A stretch of DNA of 64,000 bases from Maniola hyperantus (taxonomy: Eukaryota; Arthropoda; Insecta; Lepidoptera; Nymphalidae), in assembly GCF_902806685.2 (NCBI RefSeq), contig NC_048556.1, positions 10,440,734 to 10,504,733 on the forward strand, written 5' to 3'. The notes beneath the pieces are model-generated. The model saw nothing but the letters and a program-made list of their open reading frames with translations, did not search any database and was not told the DNA's origin. Positions 55,301-63,967 of this stretch are shown here, one piece after another (the stretch's first letter is position 1; each line of letters opens with the position of its first letter). Position numbers and translations under genes: made by a program.

Positions 55301-57674
55301 AATTAAAAGACGTACAGAATTGGTTTTAACGAAAAATAAGAGTAAAGACTTAAAAAAAGAACTAAGCAAATTATTTAAACAAGCCAATAGATCAATTTGG
55401 AAAGACTACAGTATACACAGACGAAACATAATAACAACAAACTTAAAGAAATTTAGAAGCACTAAAAGAGCTTTCAAGCAATTAAACTTCCATAAAACGT
55501 GGATACAAAAACTCGAGCAACAAGCAGAAGAAACAAAAACAAGAAAAGATGTAATAGACCACGCAACAGCATTCTATAAAGAACTTTACAAAAATAGAGA
55601 AAAAGGAAAAGGTATAGAAAGTGCACTAAATGAAGGAACTAATTCAAATACTACTAAACCAATTGACGAAATTGAAATTTACGAACATATAAAGCAGCTC
55701 AAAAGCGAAAAATCTCCAGGTCCTGATGGAATAGCTAATGAAGCTATAAAATTAGGTGCTCCTATACTACTTACTCACTTCACAAAACTATTTAACATGG
55801 TAATGGACACAGAAACTGTACCGACTCAATGGTGCACATCAGACATAATTTTACTCTATAAAAAAGGAAATCCGCTAGATATAGGAAACTACAGACCGAT
55901 CAGTTTATTGGCAAGCATATACAAACTCTTTGCATCTATAATACTAAAAAGAATATCCCCAAAAATTGACGACTTCCAACCAATTGAACAGGCAGGGTTC
56001 CGATCAGGCTTCAGCACAACTGATCATATACAGACACTAGAACAAGTGATCGAGAAGTATAGGGAGTTTAATAGACCTCTGTACTTAGCCTTCATTGACT
56101 ACAGCAAAGCTTTTGACAGCATTAGTCATAACTCAATCTGGGAAGCACTTAAACTATGTAAAATAGAGCAAAAATATATAAACATCTTAAGGAAAATATA
56201 TGAAAATAGCACTAGCTCGGTGAAACTAGAAACCAGAGGAGAGCCGTTTAAAATAGGAAGAGGTGTTAGGCAAGGCGACCCTCTATCGCCAAAACTCTTT
56301 ATCGCAGTCTTAGAAAATAAATTTCATAAGTTGAACTGGTCACAAAAAGGCATTAAAGTGAGTGGTCGTTACCTCAATCATCTCAAATTTGCTGACGATA
56401 TTGTTTTGCTAACCGAAACACCTAAAGAGTTAGAAGATCTAATCCACTCTCTCGATCAAGAAAGCTCTAAAATAGGCTTAGAAATGAACAGAATGAAAAC
56501 TAAGATAATGACCAATAGTCACCAAATACCTATTGTTATAAACGGAAACAACATAGATTATGTTTGCAATTATATATATTTAGGCAAACAAGTATCTTTC
56601 ACTAAGACTAATAATGAAGAAGAAATAAAAAGAAGAATAAATCTAACATGGAAAAAATTTTGGGCATTAAAAGAAATTTTAAAAGGGAATTACAGCTTAA
56701 ATCTAAAGAAAACAGTGGTAGATACTTGTCTGCTTCCTTGTCTACTCTATGGATGTCAAACATGGGTATACACAAATAAGGCAAAACACCAAATTACAAC
56801 AACCCAAAGAGCAATGGAAAGGAGTATATTGAAAATAAGGAAAATACACAAAATAAGAAGCGACAGTATTAGACAAAAAACTAAAGTGACCGATGCATTA
56901 AATCAAGCTCTTACATTGAAGTGGCAATGGGCTGGACATGTCTCACGTTACTTGGACAACAGATGGACAATACAAACCACACAATGGAAAGGACCAGTAG
57001 GCAAAAGGTGTGTTGGAAGGCCATCCAAACGGTGGGCTGATGAGATAGTACAAACTGCAGGGAAGAACTGGTTGTATCTGGGCAAGGACAGGGAGAAGTG
57101 GAAGAGGTTGGAGGAGGCCTTTACCCGAAACGGGGCTCATGTTCCATAAAATTAATACAAAAATTAGCGTTCACTTACTAACCATACTAATCTAGGAAAA
57201 TAAGTAAAATTGTACTTACTAACAAAACTAATCTACTATGTAACTAACTAAGGAACACGAGAATAAATGGCTTTTTTATTTTATTTTATTTTATTTTACC
57301 TTGAGGTCCTTATGCAGCTCAGCGCCCCAAGTATCCTGAACGCAGTGTCGCGGCCACAGCCGCTGCTTCATGGGCGGAGGGCCCGCGAACACGACCGTGT
57401 CGTATGCCTGCGCCTTATCCGCTGACACCTGTACATAGAGTCTGGGCTAGAGCGGAGGCTAGAGTGGAGGAGGTACGGTACATATACAAAAAATACGTAA
57501 GCCTCTCCGGTGCAGCAAGCAAATGAAGAGAATACTGACCGGACTGGAAGGATGCAGCTCCCGCATGTGCACATTGTCGATGAAGGAGACGTGGTCCGGC
57601 GGGTGCCAGTCCAGCGAGTAGAACACACTGTCGAACGGCACGGACTCCAGCAGTCTGTTGATAGGCTCCACCAC
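46279..57674 (-). CDS. Nicotinamidase (Naam), C-terminal 230 codons, five exons
   Basis: Hydrolyses nicotinamide to nicotinate, the first step of NAD salvage in insects. Minus-strand exons: 57674-57540, 57428-57300, 48188-48020, 47270-47128, 46395-46279; all GT-AG with consistent phases (693 nt). Metal-site motif LDWHPPDHVSF, then LWPRHCVQDTWGAELHKDLK, catalytic Lys in VYKGTNPEVDSYSVF, catalytic Cys in CGLAYDVCVG, and the downstream DALAIGYRAILIDDASRGVD helix-strand of the isochorismatase-like fold. The N-terminal exon(s) with the catalytic Asp (DxQNDF) and any EF-hand extension are not found in the window and probably lie to the right. The 9.1 kb intron between exons 2 and 3 contains a near-intact LINE in antisense. 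Confidence 0.92.
46490..46930 (+). repeat. Interspersed repeat, family C, copy 2
   Basis: Same body as 8254-8683 (ccatgattctacgtcaacgg, gatcctataagggttccg), ending in a short ggtacggtacggta repeat. Lies in the last Naam intron. Confidence 0.8.
47128..47270 (-). CDS. Naam exon GATIADALAIGY
   Basis: Acceptor ctttttttccag, donor gtgata; phase 1 to 0. Encodes GATIADALAIGYRAILIDDA and ERTKQTIVNNNGVIVESHQ. Confidence 0.92.
47484..47990 (+). mobile_element. LINE pol C-terminal fragment in Naam intron
   Basis: Frame 47567-47911 includes MYGCETWVLKQEANNCLQAF and GKRTPGRQRRKWLDDI, the common non-LTR pol tail, and ends near gcacacgataatgatgaag. 5'-truncated, antisense to Naam. Confidence 0.85.
48020..48188 (-). 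CDS. Naam exon with catalytic Lys and Cys
   Basis: Acceptor actttctccag, donor gtatgt; phase 0 to 1. Contains VYKGTNPEVDSYSVF and CGLAYDVCV. Confidence 0.92.
48350..49430. other. No gene found; Naam intron
   Basis: AT-rich; 48779-48960 resembles the aatggcaccgattct MITE family weakly (gtggtgctaattctgttg). Confidence 0.4.
49438..49587 (+). other. Unrecognised 49-codon open stretch
   Basis: After a TAA the frame is open and reads TGKGIYSEEVLKLGGILTNL and CKDVERGIHEFCYEFNKLRR, then TAA. Composition looks coding, but there is no start codon or clear splice context and I know no match. It lies in the Naam intron on the opposite strand; may be a captured or decayed fragment. Confidence 0.2.
49678..49875 (-). 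mobile_element. S2 SINE fragment, copy a
   Basis: Tail and body only. Together with 49950-50175 it belongs to a ~270 bp local duplication that also shares flanking ggta/ggcgacag..ta sequence. Confidence 0.75.
49950..50175 (-). mobile_element. S2 SINE fragment, copy b
   Basis: Second copy of the local duplication, with matching 3' flank (gcatacctat / gcatacatta). Confidence 0.75.
51180..51335 (-). mobile_element. S2 SINE fragment
   Basis: (CAT)n tail then ccatcgccgggtcactac and tgcggattggcagacttcac. Confidence 0.75.
51340..53320. other. No gene found; Naam intron
   Basis: Very rich in taggtacct-type short repeats (51500-52350). The stretch 52590-52912 ends cctagagaatcggccccaat, a weak match to the aatggcaccgattct MITE family. 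Confidence 0.5.
53451..54176 (+). CDS. LINE ORF1 protein, 241 aa
   Basis: Likely RNA-binding structural protein of the retrotransposon. Residues ~25-65 form a Lys/Glu/Leu-rich coiled coil (IEKLKLENQNLKEKVAVLER), followed by NNIIIYGLKENEQS and RPVMLSLVNGWKKSEI, which fit the RRM-like fold of L1-type ORF1 proteins, then a basic Ser/Thr-rich tail. No zinc knuckle is visible. The ORF ends in TAG at 54174-54176 and the next 62 codons stay open in the same frame into ORF2. Start ATG is preceded by catcaac; no other upstream ATG in frame nearby. Confidence 0.85.
   Translation: MDSLQALFDQIKIEMANQTKDIISQIDDKLVPFTQEIEKLKLENQNLKEKVAVLERSKRANNIIIYGLKENEQSLNELLETAKEKIKKDLNISLDCRDIDTIRRIGKSDSKNEKVRPVMLSLVNGWKKSEIMRNKKKLKEIYASEDYPKEVLDKRKELQEKLIEERKKGNYAVIKYDKIIVKEGGPGKDKRKRTSPTSPEATEQPRKHHITSKTNRINAFDMMRGRSNSFSTATSSSEQKL
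54177..57149 (+). CDS. LINE ORF2: endonuclease-reverse transcriptase
   Basis: Nicks target DNA and reverse-transcribes the LINE RNA. AP endonuclease motifs: CTFNVRSLSS, LSEVKR, YAPTE, GDFNAKIG (54750) and ASDHKLL (SDH 55029-55037). Reverse transcriptase: GNYRPISLLASIYKLFASII, QAGFRSGFSTTDHI, FIDYSKAFDSI, RGVRQGDPLSP and the FADD box at 56388-56399. C-terminus has LYGCQTWV and LKWQWAGHVSR, typical of RTE-like pol. The frame is open from just after the ORF1 TAG; the first ATG (54459) lies past the catalytic Asn and Glu, so translation probably starts by readthrough or a non-AUG route, or the TAG is a mutation. I start the entry at the first codon after the TAG. Confidence 0.88.
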   Translation, partial: DTAISHQSKVINKLVLHNGNNQTFPKPTGPRGELDQNPPPKINANAKPKEKIKKTLKICTFNVRSLSSIERYLQLTYALENINFDIIGLSEVKRMGCNIEEYKDYILCYIGQTKGLHGVGFLVKKIYKHNIYNFRGISERVALLQLKFEELSISLIQAYAPTERSTEDDIKNFYNDLTKAHLLADSKVIVMGDFNAKIGQPKKEESLIMGKYGFGERNERGDRLIDYALENKLSIMNTFFKKKESRKWTWISPDQKTKNEIDFIMTNYPKLITNIEVLTKISFASDHKLLRATFILNQPKKSRKLFKPQPKIPKTDEEIKIYTNHLKSHIEENPLPTNVQLYYNLLEKIIKDSLAINNRTQNKGHKIFSANTEQLIKRRTELVLTKNKSKDLKKELSKLFKQANRSIWKDYSIHRRNIITTNLKKFRSTKRAFKQLNFHKTWIQKLEQQAEETKTRKDVIDHATAFYKELYKNREKGKGIESALNEGTNSNTTKPIDEIEIYEHIKQLKSEKSPGPDGIANEAIKLGAPILLTHFTKLFNMVMDTETVPTQWCTSDIILLYKKGNPLDIGNYRPISLLASIYKLFASIILKRISPKIDDFQPIEQAGFRSGFSTTDHIQTLEQVIEKYREFNRPLYLAFIDYSKAFDSISHNSIWEALKLCKIEQKYINILRKIYENSTSSVKLETRGEPFKIGRGVRQGDPLSPKLFIAVLENKFHKLNWSQKGIKVSGRYLNHLKFADDIVLLTETPKELEDLIHSLDQESSKIGLEMNRMKTKIMTNSHQIPIVINGNNIDYVCNYIYLGKQVSFTKTNNEEEIKRRINLTWKKFWALKEILKGNYSLNLKKTVVDTCLLPCLLYGCQTWVYTNKAKHQITTTQRAMERSILKIRKIHKIRSDSIRQKTKVTDALNQALTLKWQWAGHVSRYLDNRWTIQTTQWKGPVGKRCVGRPSKRWADEIVQTAGKNWLYLGKDREKWKRLEEAFTRNGAHVP
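57300..57428 (-). CDS. Naam exon LWPRHCVQDTWGAELH
   Basis: Acceptor ctatgtacag; 43 codons ending HKDLK. The donor reads gtaaaataaaataaaa, which is the complement of the LINE's TTTTA tail, so the LINE forms most of this splice site. Confidence 0.9.
57540..57674 (-). CDS. Naam exon with metal-binding DWHPPDH
   Basis: Acceptor ttgtcttcag, donor gtcagt; 45 codons, VVEPINRLLESVPFDSVFYS then LDWHPPDHVSF. Asp and His of DWH ligate the metal in this family. Confidence 0.92.
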
Positions 57675-57708
57675 CTGAAGACAAATATGATCTGTCAAAT
57701 ACCAGCAT

Positions 57709-58350
57709 CCAACAGAAATACGATTATGATTGCAAAATGTCGAAAAAATACGACTGTATTACGGAACCCTCACTGAACAACTGCTTTGCAGATTAGCAGA
57801 AATCACAATGTCAAGGTCGGTCTCGGCTGTATGTAAGTTTTGCGATTGTTAGGTGCATCATAGAATCTCTTAAAAAACTAACATTATTTATGAGTATGCA
57901 TCTATCCATCAGATTTCACACGTCACAGAGGTGAATTGCAATTCTTGGGCACTGTGTTATCGAAACGTAGTGCTAGGCACGGCGCCGCTCGCGCGATAAG
58001 GTGCTAATGTGCCGATTAGGTTAGATTCCAATCAAATACCTGCACTGATTTAGGTGTCTGAAACACTGAACAGTTAATTCTGTCCATTGATTTTTAGGGT
58101 CCCGTAATAAAATAAGAAATGTTTACAGGGTTCTGAACCCGAAAGGTGCCTGCGGGTCACGGTGCCTGTCTCTGCTTTCCGTTCGCATGCCTGTCAAATT
58201 TTCACTGAGTGTGTAGAGTTTTATATTGCCGATATAACAACAAATAATAAAAATTTCAAAATGGCCGCCAAGCAAATTAAAAAATTAAAATGTACCTACA
58301 TCCCACATAGAATTACATCTATAGCATGACCATCTAGATACGCAACTTTA
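57709..58350. other. Upstream of visible Naam exons: no exon found
   Basis: I looked on the minus strand for the missing catalytic-Asp exon and did not find one. A repeat shared with 61756-61810 and 63280-63410 (gtgaattgcaattcttgggc..) is present near 57930. Confidence 0.5.
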
Positions 58351-58351
58351 G

Positions 58352-58500
58352 TCCGTAAAAAATGACTCCTCACGCGCCATTTTAACTCTATGGTTCAAAA
58401 GTACGGTTCTATAAAAATAAAGATTAAAATCGTACTTTTGAAATGAAAGTTGACCCAGAGAGTTAAAATGGCGCGTGAGGAGTTAAATTTTACGCTTTAC
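58352..58500. mobile_element. MITE with ctcacgcgccattttaac arms, copy 2
   Basis: Arms gtaaaaaatgactcctcacg and gcgtgaggagttaaatttta; same family as 29690. Confidence 0.8.
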
Positions 58501-58749
58501 ATGTTCTAACTCTCACGCACTTGACCACTTCAGTTGTTTTCATAAATTAATTAGTAATTAAATAATTGAATTAAAGAGTTAATTTACAAAATTGCATTAA
58601 TGGAACTTGTAATGTAATATCCGTTTTCATTGTCAGGGTTTACAAAGGAGCTATCAAGCTATTCAGCGATGGCAAATTCGATATAGCTGACACATTACCT
58701 TGACAATGTGTAGAATTAGCGAATCAAAATACTTATAGGAGGCGAAATT

Positions 58750-59077
58750 ACTATATCATCATCATCATGATCAACCCATCACCGCACACACAGCTCACTA
58801 CAGAGCACGGGTCTCCTCTCAGCGTGAGAAGGGTTTTGGCCATAGTCTACCACGCTGGCCATGTGCGGATTGGTAGACTTCACACACCTTTGAGAACATT
58901 ATGGAGAACTCACGGGCCTGCAGGTTTCCTCACGATGTTTTCCTTCACCGTTAAAGCAAGTGATATTTAATTAATTAAAACGCACATAACTCCGAAAAGT
59001 TAGAGGTGCATGCCCGGGATCGAATCCCCGACCTTCTTAGAAGGAAGACGTCCTAAACACTAGGCTATCACAGCTTT
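58750..59077 (-). mobile_element. tRNA-derived SINE (S2), full-length
   Basis: Reverse orientation: tRNA-like head at the right (complement of ctaaacactaggctatcaca as A-box region and gggatcgaatccccg as B box), body tggccatagtctaccacgct, and a (CAT)n tail at the left. The most complete of about ten S2 copies. Confidence 0.85.
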
Positions 59078-59084
59078 TTACTAT

Positions 59085-59485
59085 ATTACTAGGTATACTA
59101 GGTATAAGTGGCTCCCGATTCGTCTTCGCAGGAATACTCATATTTTTCATCTTCTTTACTGTATACTGTTCAATCCCTCCATTCCTCTTTATCTTAAAGA
59201 ACGTTTTGAGTACCGATGTGATACACACTCTTTTTCTCTTCGTTCTCAAAATAATCTACGCCTGAAAATTCCTACACACTCCTCTTCTTATTATGCTAAA
59301 TCATTTACTGTTACCGCTATACTGCTATGGAATTCTCTCCCCTTGGATATCAAACAGTCTCAATCACTATCTATTTTTAAAACAAAATTGAAGCTATTTT
59401 ATTTATCCTCCATTTGATGTGTTTATTTATTTTTACTTTTATTCCACTTATCTGTCGTCTATTCCTCTCTTATTTACTGTTGTAT

Positions 59486-59528
<43 letters not shown>

Positions 59529-59725
59529 CGTATATTATGTGTATTTACTTTAGTACACCCCTTCCGCTTTCTTTAATTTTTATAATATCCTCTACCCTAA
59601 GGTTGCCTGGAAGAGATCGCTATTTTAGCGATAAGGCCGCCTATTGTACATGCTGTATTTGTTATATGTCTATTGTTTTTGTTTTGGTGTACAATAAAGC
59701 ATATTTTACTTACTTACTTACTTTA
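59085..59725 (+). mobile_element. LINE pol C-terminal fragment and 3' UTR
   Basis: Open stretch KWLPIRLRRNTHIFHLLYC, YAKSFTVTAILLWNSLPLDI and QSQSLSIFKTKLKLFYLSSI then stop, typical of CR1/jockey tails. 3' UTR includes an (AT)n run at 59490-59524 and ends aataaagcatattt(ACTT)n. Confidence 0.78.
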
Positions 59726-59819
59726 TACTATAACAATGACAAATGTAAATATAGTTTTAAATTAACATTTATTAGTAGGTATAAATAGTATTGTGGTATT
59801 ATTGTTAGTAGTTGATAGT

Positions 59820-60075
59820 TTATGATTCCGTGACGTCACCCGGTTCAGGGTACCAGCTGAAAATCAGCGCTGTATGTCCTTGTGCAACAAAGCATACAGC
59901 ATAATGCTGAGCTGGGACCCTTTTTCGGATTGTGCCATATATAACAGTTTGTTCCGGCGCTTCTTTTGCTTGAAGCGCGTTGGGCTTATGCTCAGGTGGA
60001 AGAAGCCCCGGAATAACCAGCTCTTTGTTATAAGATGTGATGTGTGGCACAGCTTTTCTGAAGATGGAAGCGGGA
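59820..60075 (+). mobile_element. LINE 3' UTR-like fragment with conserved hairpin
   Basis: Shares with 22995-23070 the block ccgtgac..cagct/cact-gaaaa-ccagcgctg..cagcat-atgctg. Stem partners differ but still pair. Confidence 0.6.
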
Positions 60076-60100
60076 GGTAGATTTTTTTTTTAAAGAATCT

Positions 60101-60260
60101 TGGCCATGTTAAATGACTTATATTCCCCTTTCCTCTCCAATTAAGCGTCAGGCTTGTGCTAGGAGTAGGTACGACAATTATAGTGCAACAGGCGGGGTTT
60201 GAACCGTTGAACCTTTCGGTTTTCAGTCCACTCCTTTACCGGTTGAGCTATTGAGGCTCA
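60101..60260 (-). mobile_element. tRNA-derived SINE (S1), copy 5
   Basis: Reverse orientation; aggcggggtttgaaccgttg and ggttgagctattgaggctca. Confidence 0.86.
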
Positions 60261-60337
60261 ATATTGGAACTCTCTGATGGCGTAATATTATTGGACGGTC
60301 GAATTTGGACTCATTTGTTTTATTTTCTTAAATATAT

Positions 60338-60600
60338 AGGGCTCCGTACCCCAAAATGAAAAAAGGAACCCTTATAGCCTATAGAATCACTTTATTGTCT
60401 GACTGATGTCTGTCTGTTATGAAACCTATAGGGATATATCCCGTTGACCTAGAATTACGAAATTTGGCAGGTAGCTCTTATAACACACGTAAAAGGAAAA
60501 ATCCGAAAACTGTGAATTTGTGGTTACATCACAAAAAAAAAATGTTATACAGTACACGTTCACGCACGCTTCGAGTACGGAACTCTAAAAAAATATAATC
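60338..60600 (-). repeat. Family C repeat fragment
   Basis: Reverse orientation; ggctccgtaccccaaaatga to cacgcttcgagtacggaact. Confidence 0.75.
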
Positions 60601-60959
60601 ACGAAAAAAATACACACTCTAAAACATCACGACTCACGACAGTGAATCACAATGAAAGGAATGTGAAATCAGATTGTACAGCAAAATGTTTAATTTCTCG
60701 CTCAATCACTAGATGGCGCTAGACGGCGTTATGTTGCGCTAAAGTTTATAATGCCTTTGAGATATATCTAACAGTACACCACATTAACTAATCAGACGGA
60801 CGGATAGTGATCTTAACACGGTCATTATTTATTATTTGTTGTTATAGCTATTTTTGAAAGCGCTCATGACTCATTATCATGCACACGCTTGTGAAGTCCT
60901 AAACATAAAGAATTAAAGACATTAAAAAAAGCGTCTCGGATTCTTTAAGTAAAAATTAC

Positions 60960-61445
60960 CCTATTCAAAGCGTATTGTCAATCCTTCTACTCGAGCGGTC
61001 TGTGGGTCAGATACTCCAAAAAAGCGCTGAACTCACTGAGAGTACAATACAATAATGCATTCAGAATGCTGCTGGGGCTGCCGAGGGGCTGTAGCGCTAG
61101 TGGAATGTTCACGGAGGCCAGGACTGATGGCTTTCATGCCATCATCCGTAAAAAGATGGCCTCCCTCCTACAGCGTCTTCGTAGCAGTTCCAACAGCATT
61201 CTGGGTGCAATTAAAGATAGGATAGGCTGCCCAATAATTAAGCATTGGGTGGCTGTGGCCACCGGGCGCCTAGAGCTGCCACGTTAGGCCACTTTATTTA
61301 ATCAGTAAGCACTAACATTAGTAACATAACTATAAGGAAATATTGTTACTAACACACTAACTTTAGTAAATATATAGTTGTAAATTTAAATATGGACTAG
61401 AACTGGTCTGAAATAAAAATTATTTATTTATTTTATTTATTTAAT
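60960..61445 (+). mobile_element. LINE pol C-terminal fragment
   Basis: Open from about 60973: AYCQSFYSSGLWVRYSKKAL, VQYNNAFRMLLGLPRGCSAS, CPIIKHWVAVATGRLELPR then stop; 3' UTR ends in an ATTT-rich tail. A common lepidopteran non-LTR tail. Confidence 0.8.
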
Positions 61446-61491
61446 CCATTCTATATCATACTTCCATTCCATACCAATAATTACGTAGTAC

Positions 61492-61635
61492 CAGTAGCGT
61501 GTAGGTCATAGAGGCATAAATGCACTGCTTACCCCAGTTGTAAGCTCAATGCATATTTTTCATTAAGACCTGCCAATAAACAGGTTCCTACCTAACTAAT
61601 GCCTACCCTGGCTTCAAACCCTGTGCACGCCACTG
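61492..61635. mobile_element. hAT-type MITE, copy 3
   Basis: Same family; perfect 8 bp duplication cgtagtac at 61484-61491 and 61636-61643. Confidence 0.9.
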
Positions 61636-62039
61636 CGTAGTACGTACCTATTACTTATAGCTATCAATTATTACATTTGGCCGGGGTTTTTTTTTTAATA
61701 TTATGGATTTCCGACTTTTTAATCGAAAATACTTTCAAGGTATCGACGTAGAATTAAAAACAAGAGGTGGTGGATTGCAACATGGATATCGAAGCTGTGA
61801 GTGCCTGGTACCACCACAGTACCACCACAGTACCACTAACCGCATTGGGGTGGAGCTATGCCAAATTTTTGTTTGATTAAATACTGCTTCGAGTTTGTTT
61901 TCCTAAGTTCTGTTTATAAAAACGTTGATTCAATGAAATGAAGCAGGTTATTGTCAATTGTTACTTCTAGAGATCCGTAACGAAATTCCAAAACCGTCTG
62001 TAGCTGGTAATTTTCTTCGATATTCAATAGTGTTCAATT

Positions 62040-62552
62040 TGGTATAGAACTATACAGTCTCAGCCTTCTCATATCCCGTGGTTTTTGAATGTAAAAATGA
62101 AAAGGAAGTTGATTATTATTGCTCACAGATTGAGATCCGGACACATGCCTTTGAATAAGTTCAAATTTTTAATGAAAGTTACCGAGACACCGCTATGTGA
62201 TTTATGTGGAGTAATTGAGGATGTTGAACACTTGTTAAATGAATGTGTCCGATTTCAGTCTGGTAGGGATGAAATTGTAAGGCTGATGGATTTGAACAGA
62301 TTTGATACGGGCATGTTTGTGAATATACTTGCCCGTCCTGCATCTAAGGATGCTATAAGTCTGTTTGAATTCATAAGCCTTATTTCTTGAAGACAGTAAA
62401 ACTTTTATTTTGTTTTTTCTTTAACTTTTTTTTTTTGTATTGGGGTAATGTCGTTAGTTTAAGATTTTCTTGTTTTGATTTTATGTATTAGATTATAATA
62501 GGGCTGACATGTATTTAAATATAAAAGCCCCTAAATAAATAAAGAAAAAAAA
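62040..62552 (+). mobile_element. LINE pol C-terminal fragment with zinc knuckle
   Basis: Frame 62085-62390 reads RLRSGHMPLNKFKFLMKV and CDLCGVIEDVEHLLNECVRF, then stop; tail aataaataaagaaaaaaaaa. 5'-truncated. Confidence 0.82.
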
Positions 62553-62576
62553 ATAGTGTTCAAGAGAATTTTCTAA

Positions 62577-62787
62577 TCTAAATGTATAAAAGGAAAAGGT
62601 GACTGACTGATCTATCAACGCACAGCTTAACCCACAGGACAGATCGGGCTGAAATTTGGTATGCAGATAGCTATTATGACGTAGACATCCGCTAAGAAAG
62701 GATTTTTAAAAATTCAATCCCCAAAGGGGTAAAAATGGATTTGAAATTTGTCAACTCCACGCGGACGAAGTCGCGAGCATAAGCTAG
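62577..62787 (+). mobile_element. Non-autonomous Helitron, family B, complete
   Basis: 5' TCTAAATGTATAAAAGG after host A; 3' hairpin gcggacgaagtcgc, then CTAG before host T. 211 bp. Confidence 0.9.
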
Positions 62788-62962
62788 TAAATAAATAAAT
62801 TAAAGCAACTGAAGATATTATGTAGATAATAAGCAAGTTTGGATCAACAACACTCCCTTCCACTGCCATACCCCTTAAAGATTAGACCGCTTCCATCTAA
62901 GACTGCATCGTCACTTACCACCAGGTGAGATTGCAGTCAATGGCTAATTTGTATCTGAATAA

Positions 62963-63231
62963 AAAACCGGTCAAGTGCGAGTCGGACTCGCACACGAAGG
63001 GTTCAGTACCATCGTGCAAGATATACCAAACACTTTTATGTAGACTGCGCCATCTATATCGACGCTATAAGTAAAATCCTACTACGCTATAAGTAAGTAC
63101 CTACCTGCCAAATTCCATGATTTTAGGTCAACGGGAAGTACCCTATAGGTTTTCTTGACAGACACGACGGACAGACATACAACGAAGTGATCCCATAAGA
63201 GTTCTTTTTCCTTTTGAGGGACGGAACCCTA
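62963..63231 (+). repeat. Family C repeat, internally deleted
   Basis: aaaccggtcaagtgcgagtc to tgagggacggaaccct. Confidence 0.78.
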
Positions 63232-63235
63232 ACAA

Positions 63236-63480
63236 TCCACCAACTAGTTCATAATTGCGATCGTGTTAATCAAACGGGCTGTCGAGGCTTTCAACCGCCA
63301 TTCATCGGCGGAATTAGACGCAGATACACCCCTTCACAGTTCACACGTACAGGTGGCGAATTGCAATTAGGCTATCGAAACTGTGCCTGGCACCAGCTGC
63401 CGCCCGCCCGCCTTATTGGGGATAGGGTTGACACACCTCAGAGCGAATTGTGGGATCAATTCCCTTCGGCGGTGTTCCCA
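63236..63480. repeat. Unclassified interspersed repeat
   Basis: gaattgcaattaggctatcg and tgtgcctggcaccagctgcc; related pieces at 57930 and 61770. The 90-codon frame over it is incidental. Confidence 0.5.
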
Positions 63481-63481
63481 T

Positions 63482-63801
63482 TATAAGTCCCGCAAATTGC
63501 TATTGCGATGGAATCATGTCTCATTAACGTCGAAATGACGTCATTTGACGTATATTTATGTAAAAATATACCATCAGCTCGAAACTTCAGTCTAGTGCTG
63601 ACAGTGGCGTGCACAGGAGTTCAAGCCAGGGTATGCATTTAGGTATGAACTTATTTTACGGCAGGTTATAATGAAAAATAAGCATTGATTTATTACAATG
63701 AGGGTAAGCAGTGTGTTTATGCTTCTATGAGCTGCACGCCACTGAGTGCTGACGTCACTAAAATGGCGGCAATGCGCATTAGCAATTTGCGGGACTTATA
63801 G
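63482..63801. mobile_element. CRE-bearing MITE, copy 6, with nested hAT MITE
   Basis: Ends tataagtcccgcaaattgc and gcaatttgcgggacttata. A 143 bp hAT-type MITE splits it at AGTGCTGA; removing the insert restores the family consensus. Confidence 0.9.
63602..63744. mobile_element. hAT-type MITE nested in CRE MITE
   Basis: Ends cagtggcgtgca.. and ..tgcacgccactg; perfect 8 bp target duplication agtgctga at 63594-63601 and 63745-63752. CAGTGGCG-type ends and 8 bp duplications are typical of hAT elements. Confidence 0.9.
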
Positions 63802-63814
63802 ATTACAACATAGG

Positions 63815-63967
63815 GTTATTCAAGGGGCGGATCAACAAATTTCCGAAAAGCCGGCAACGCATTGGTGGTTCCTCTGGTACTGCAAATGTTCATGGGCGGC
63901 GGTAATCACTTAACATCCAGATGACCCGCCCGCTCGTTGGCTCGCCATTTTTATTTAAAAAAAAAAA
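63815..63967 (+). mobile_element. LINE 3' UTR fragment
   Basis: gccggcaacgcattggtggt..gggcggcggtaatcacttaa..tgacccgcccgctcg then a poly(A) run; the common 3' end of a lepidopteran LINE family. Confidence 0.7.

Larger units (their letters stand above)
53330..57298 (+). mobile_element. Near-full-length LINE (RTE-like) in the Naam intron
   Basis: Contains ORF1 53451-54176, ORF2 54177-57149, a ~110 nt 3' UTR and a (TTTTA)n tail ending at 57298. The 5' boundary is uncertain (AT-rich, no clear target duplication found by eye). ORF2 has intact AP endonuclease and reverse transcriptase motifs and no internal stop, so the copy is young. It is opposite in orientation to Naam. Confidence 0.88.

Noticed and set aside
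59414..59788. 124-codon frame with a run of alternating I and Y
   Set aside because: Reads through the AT microsatellite in a LINE 3' UTR.
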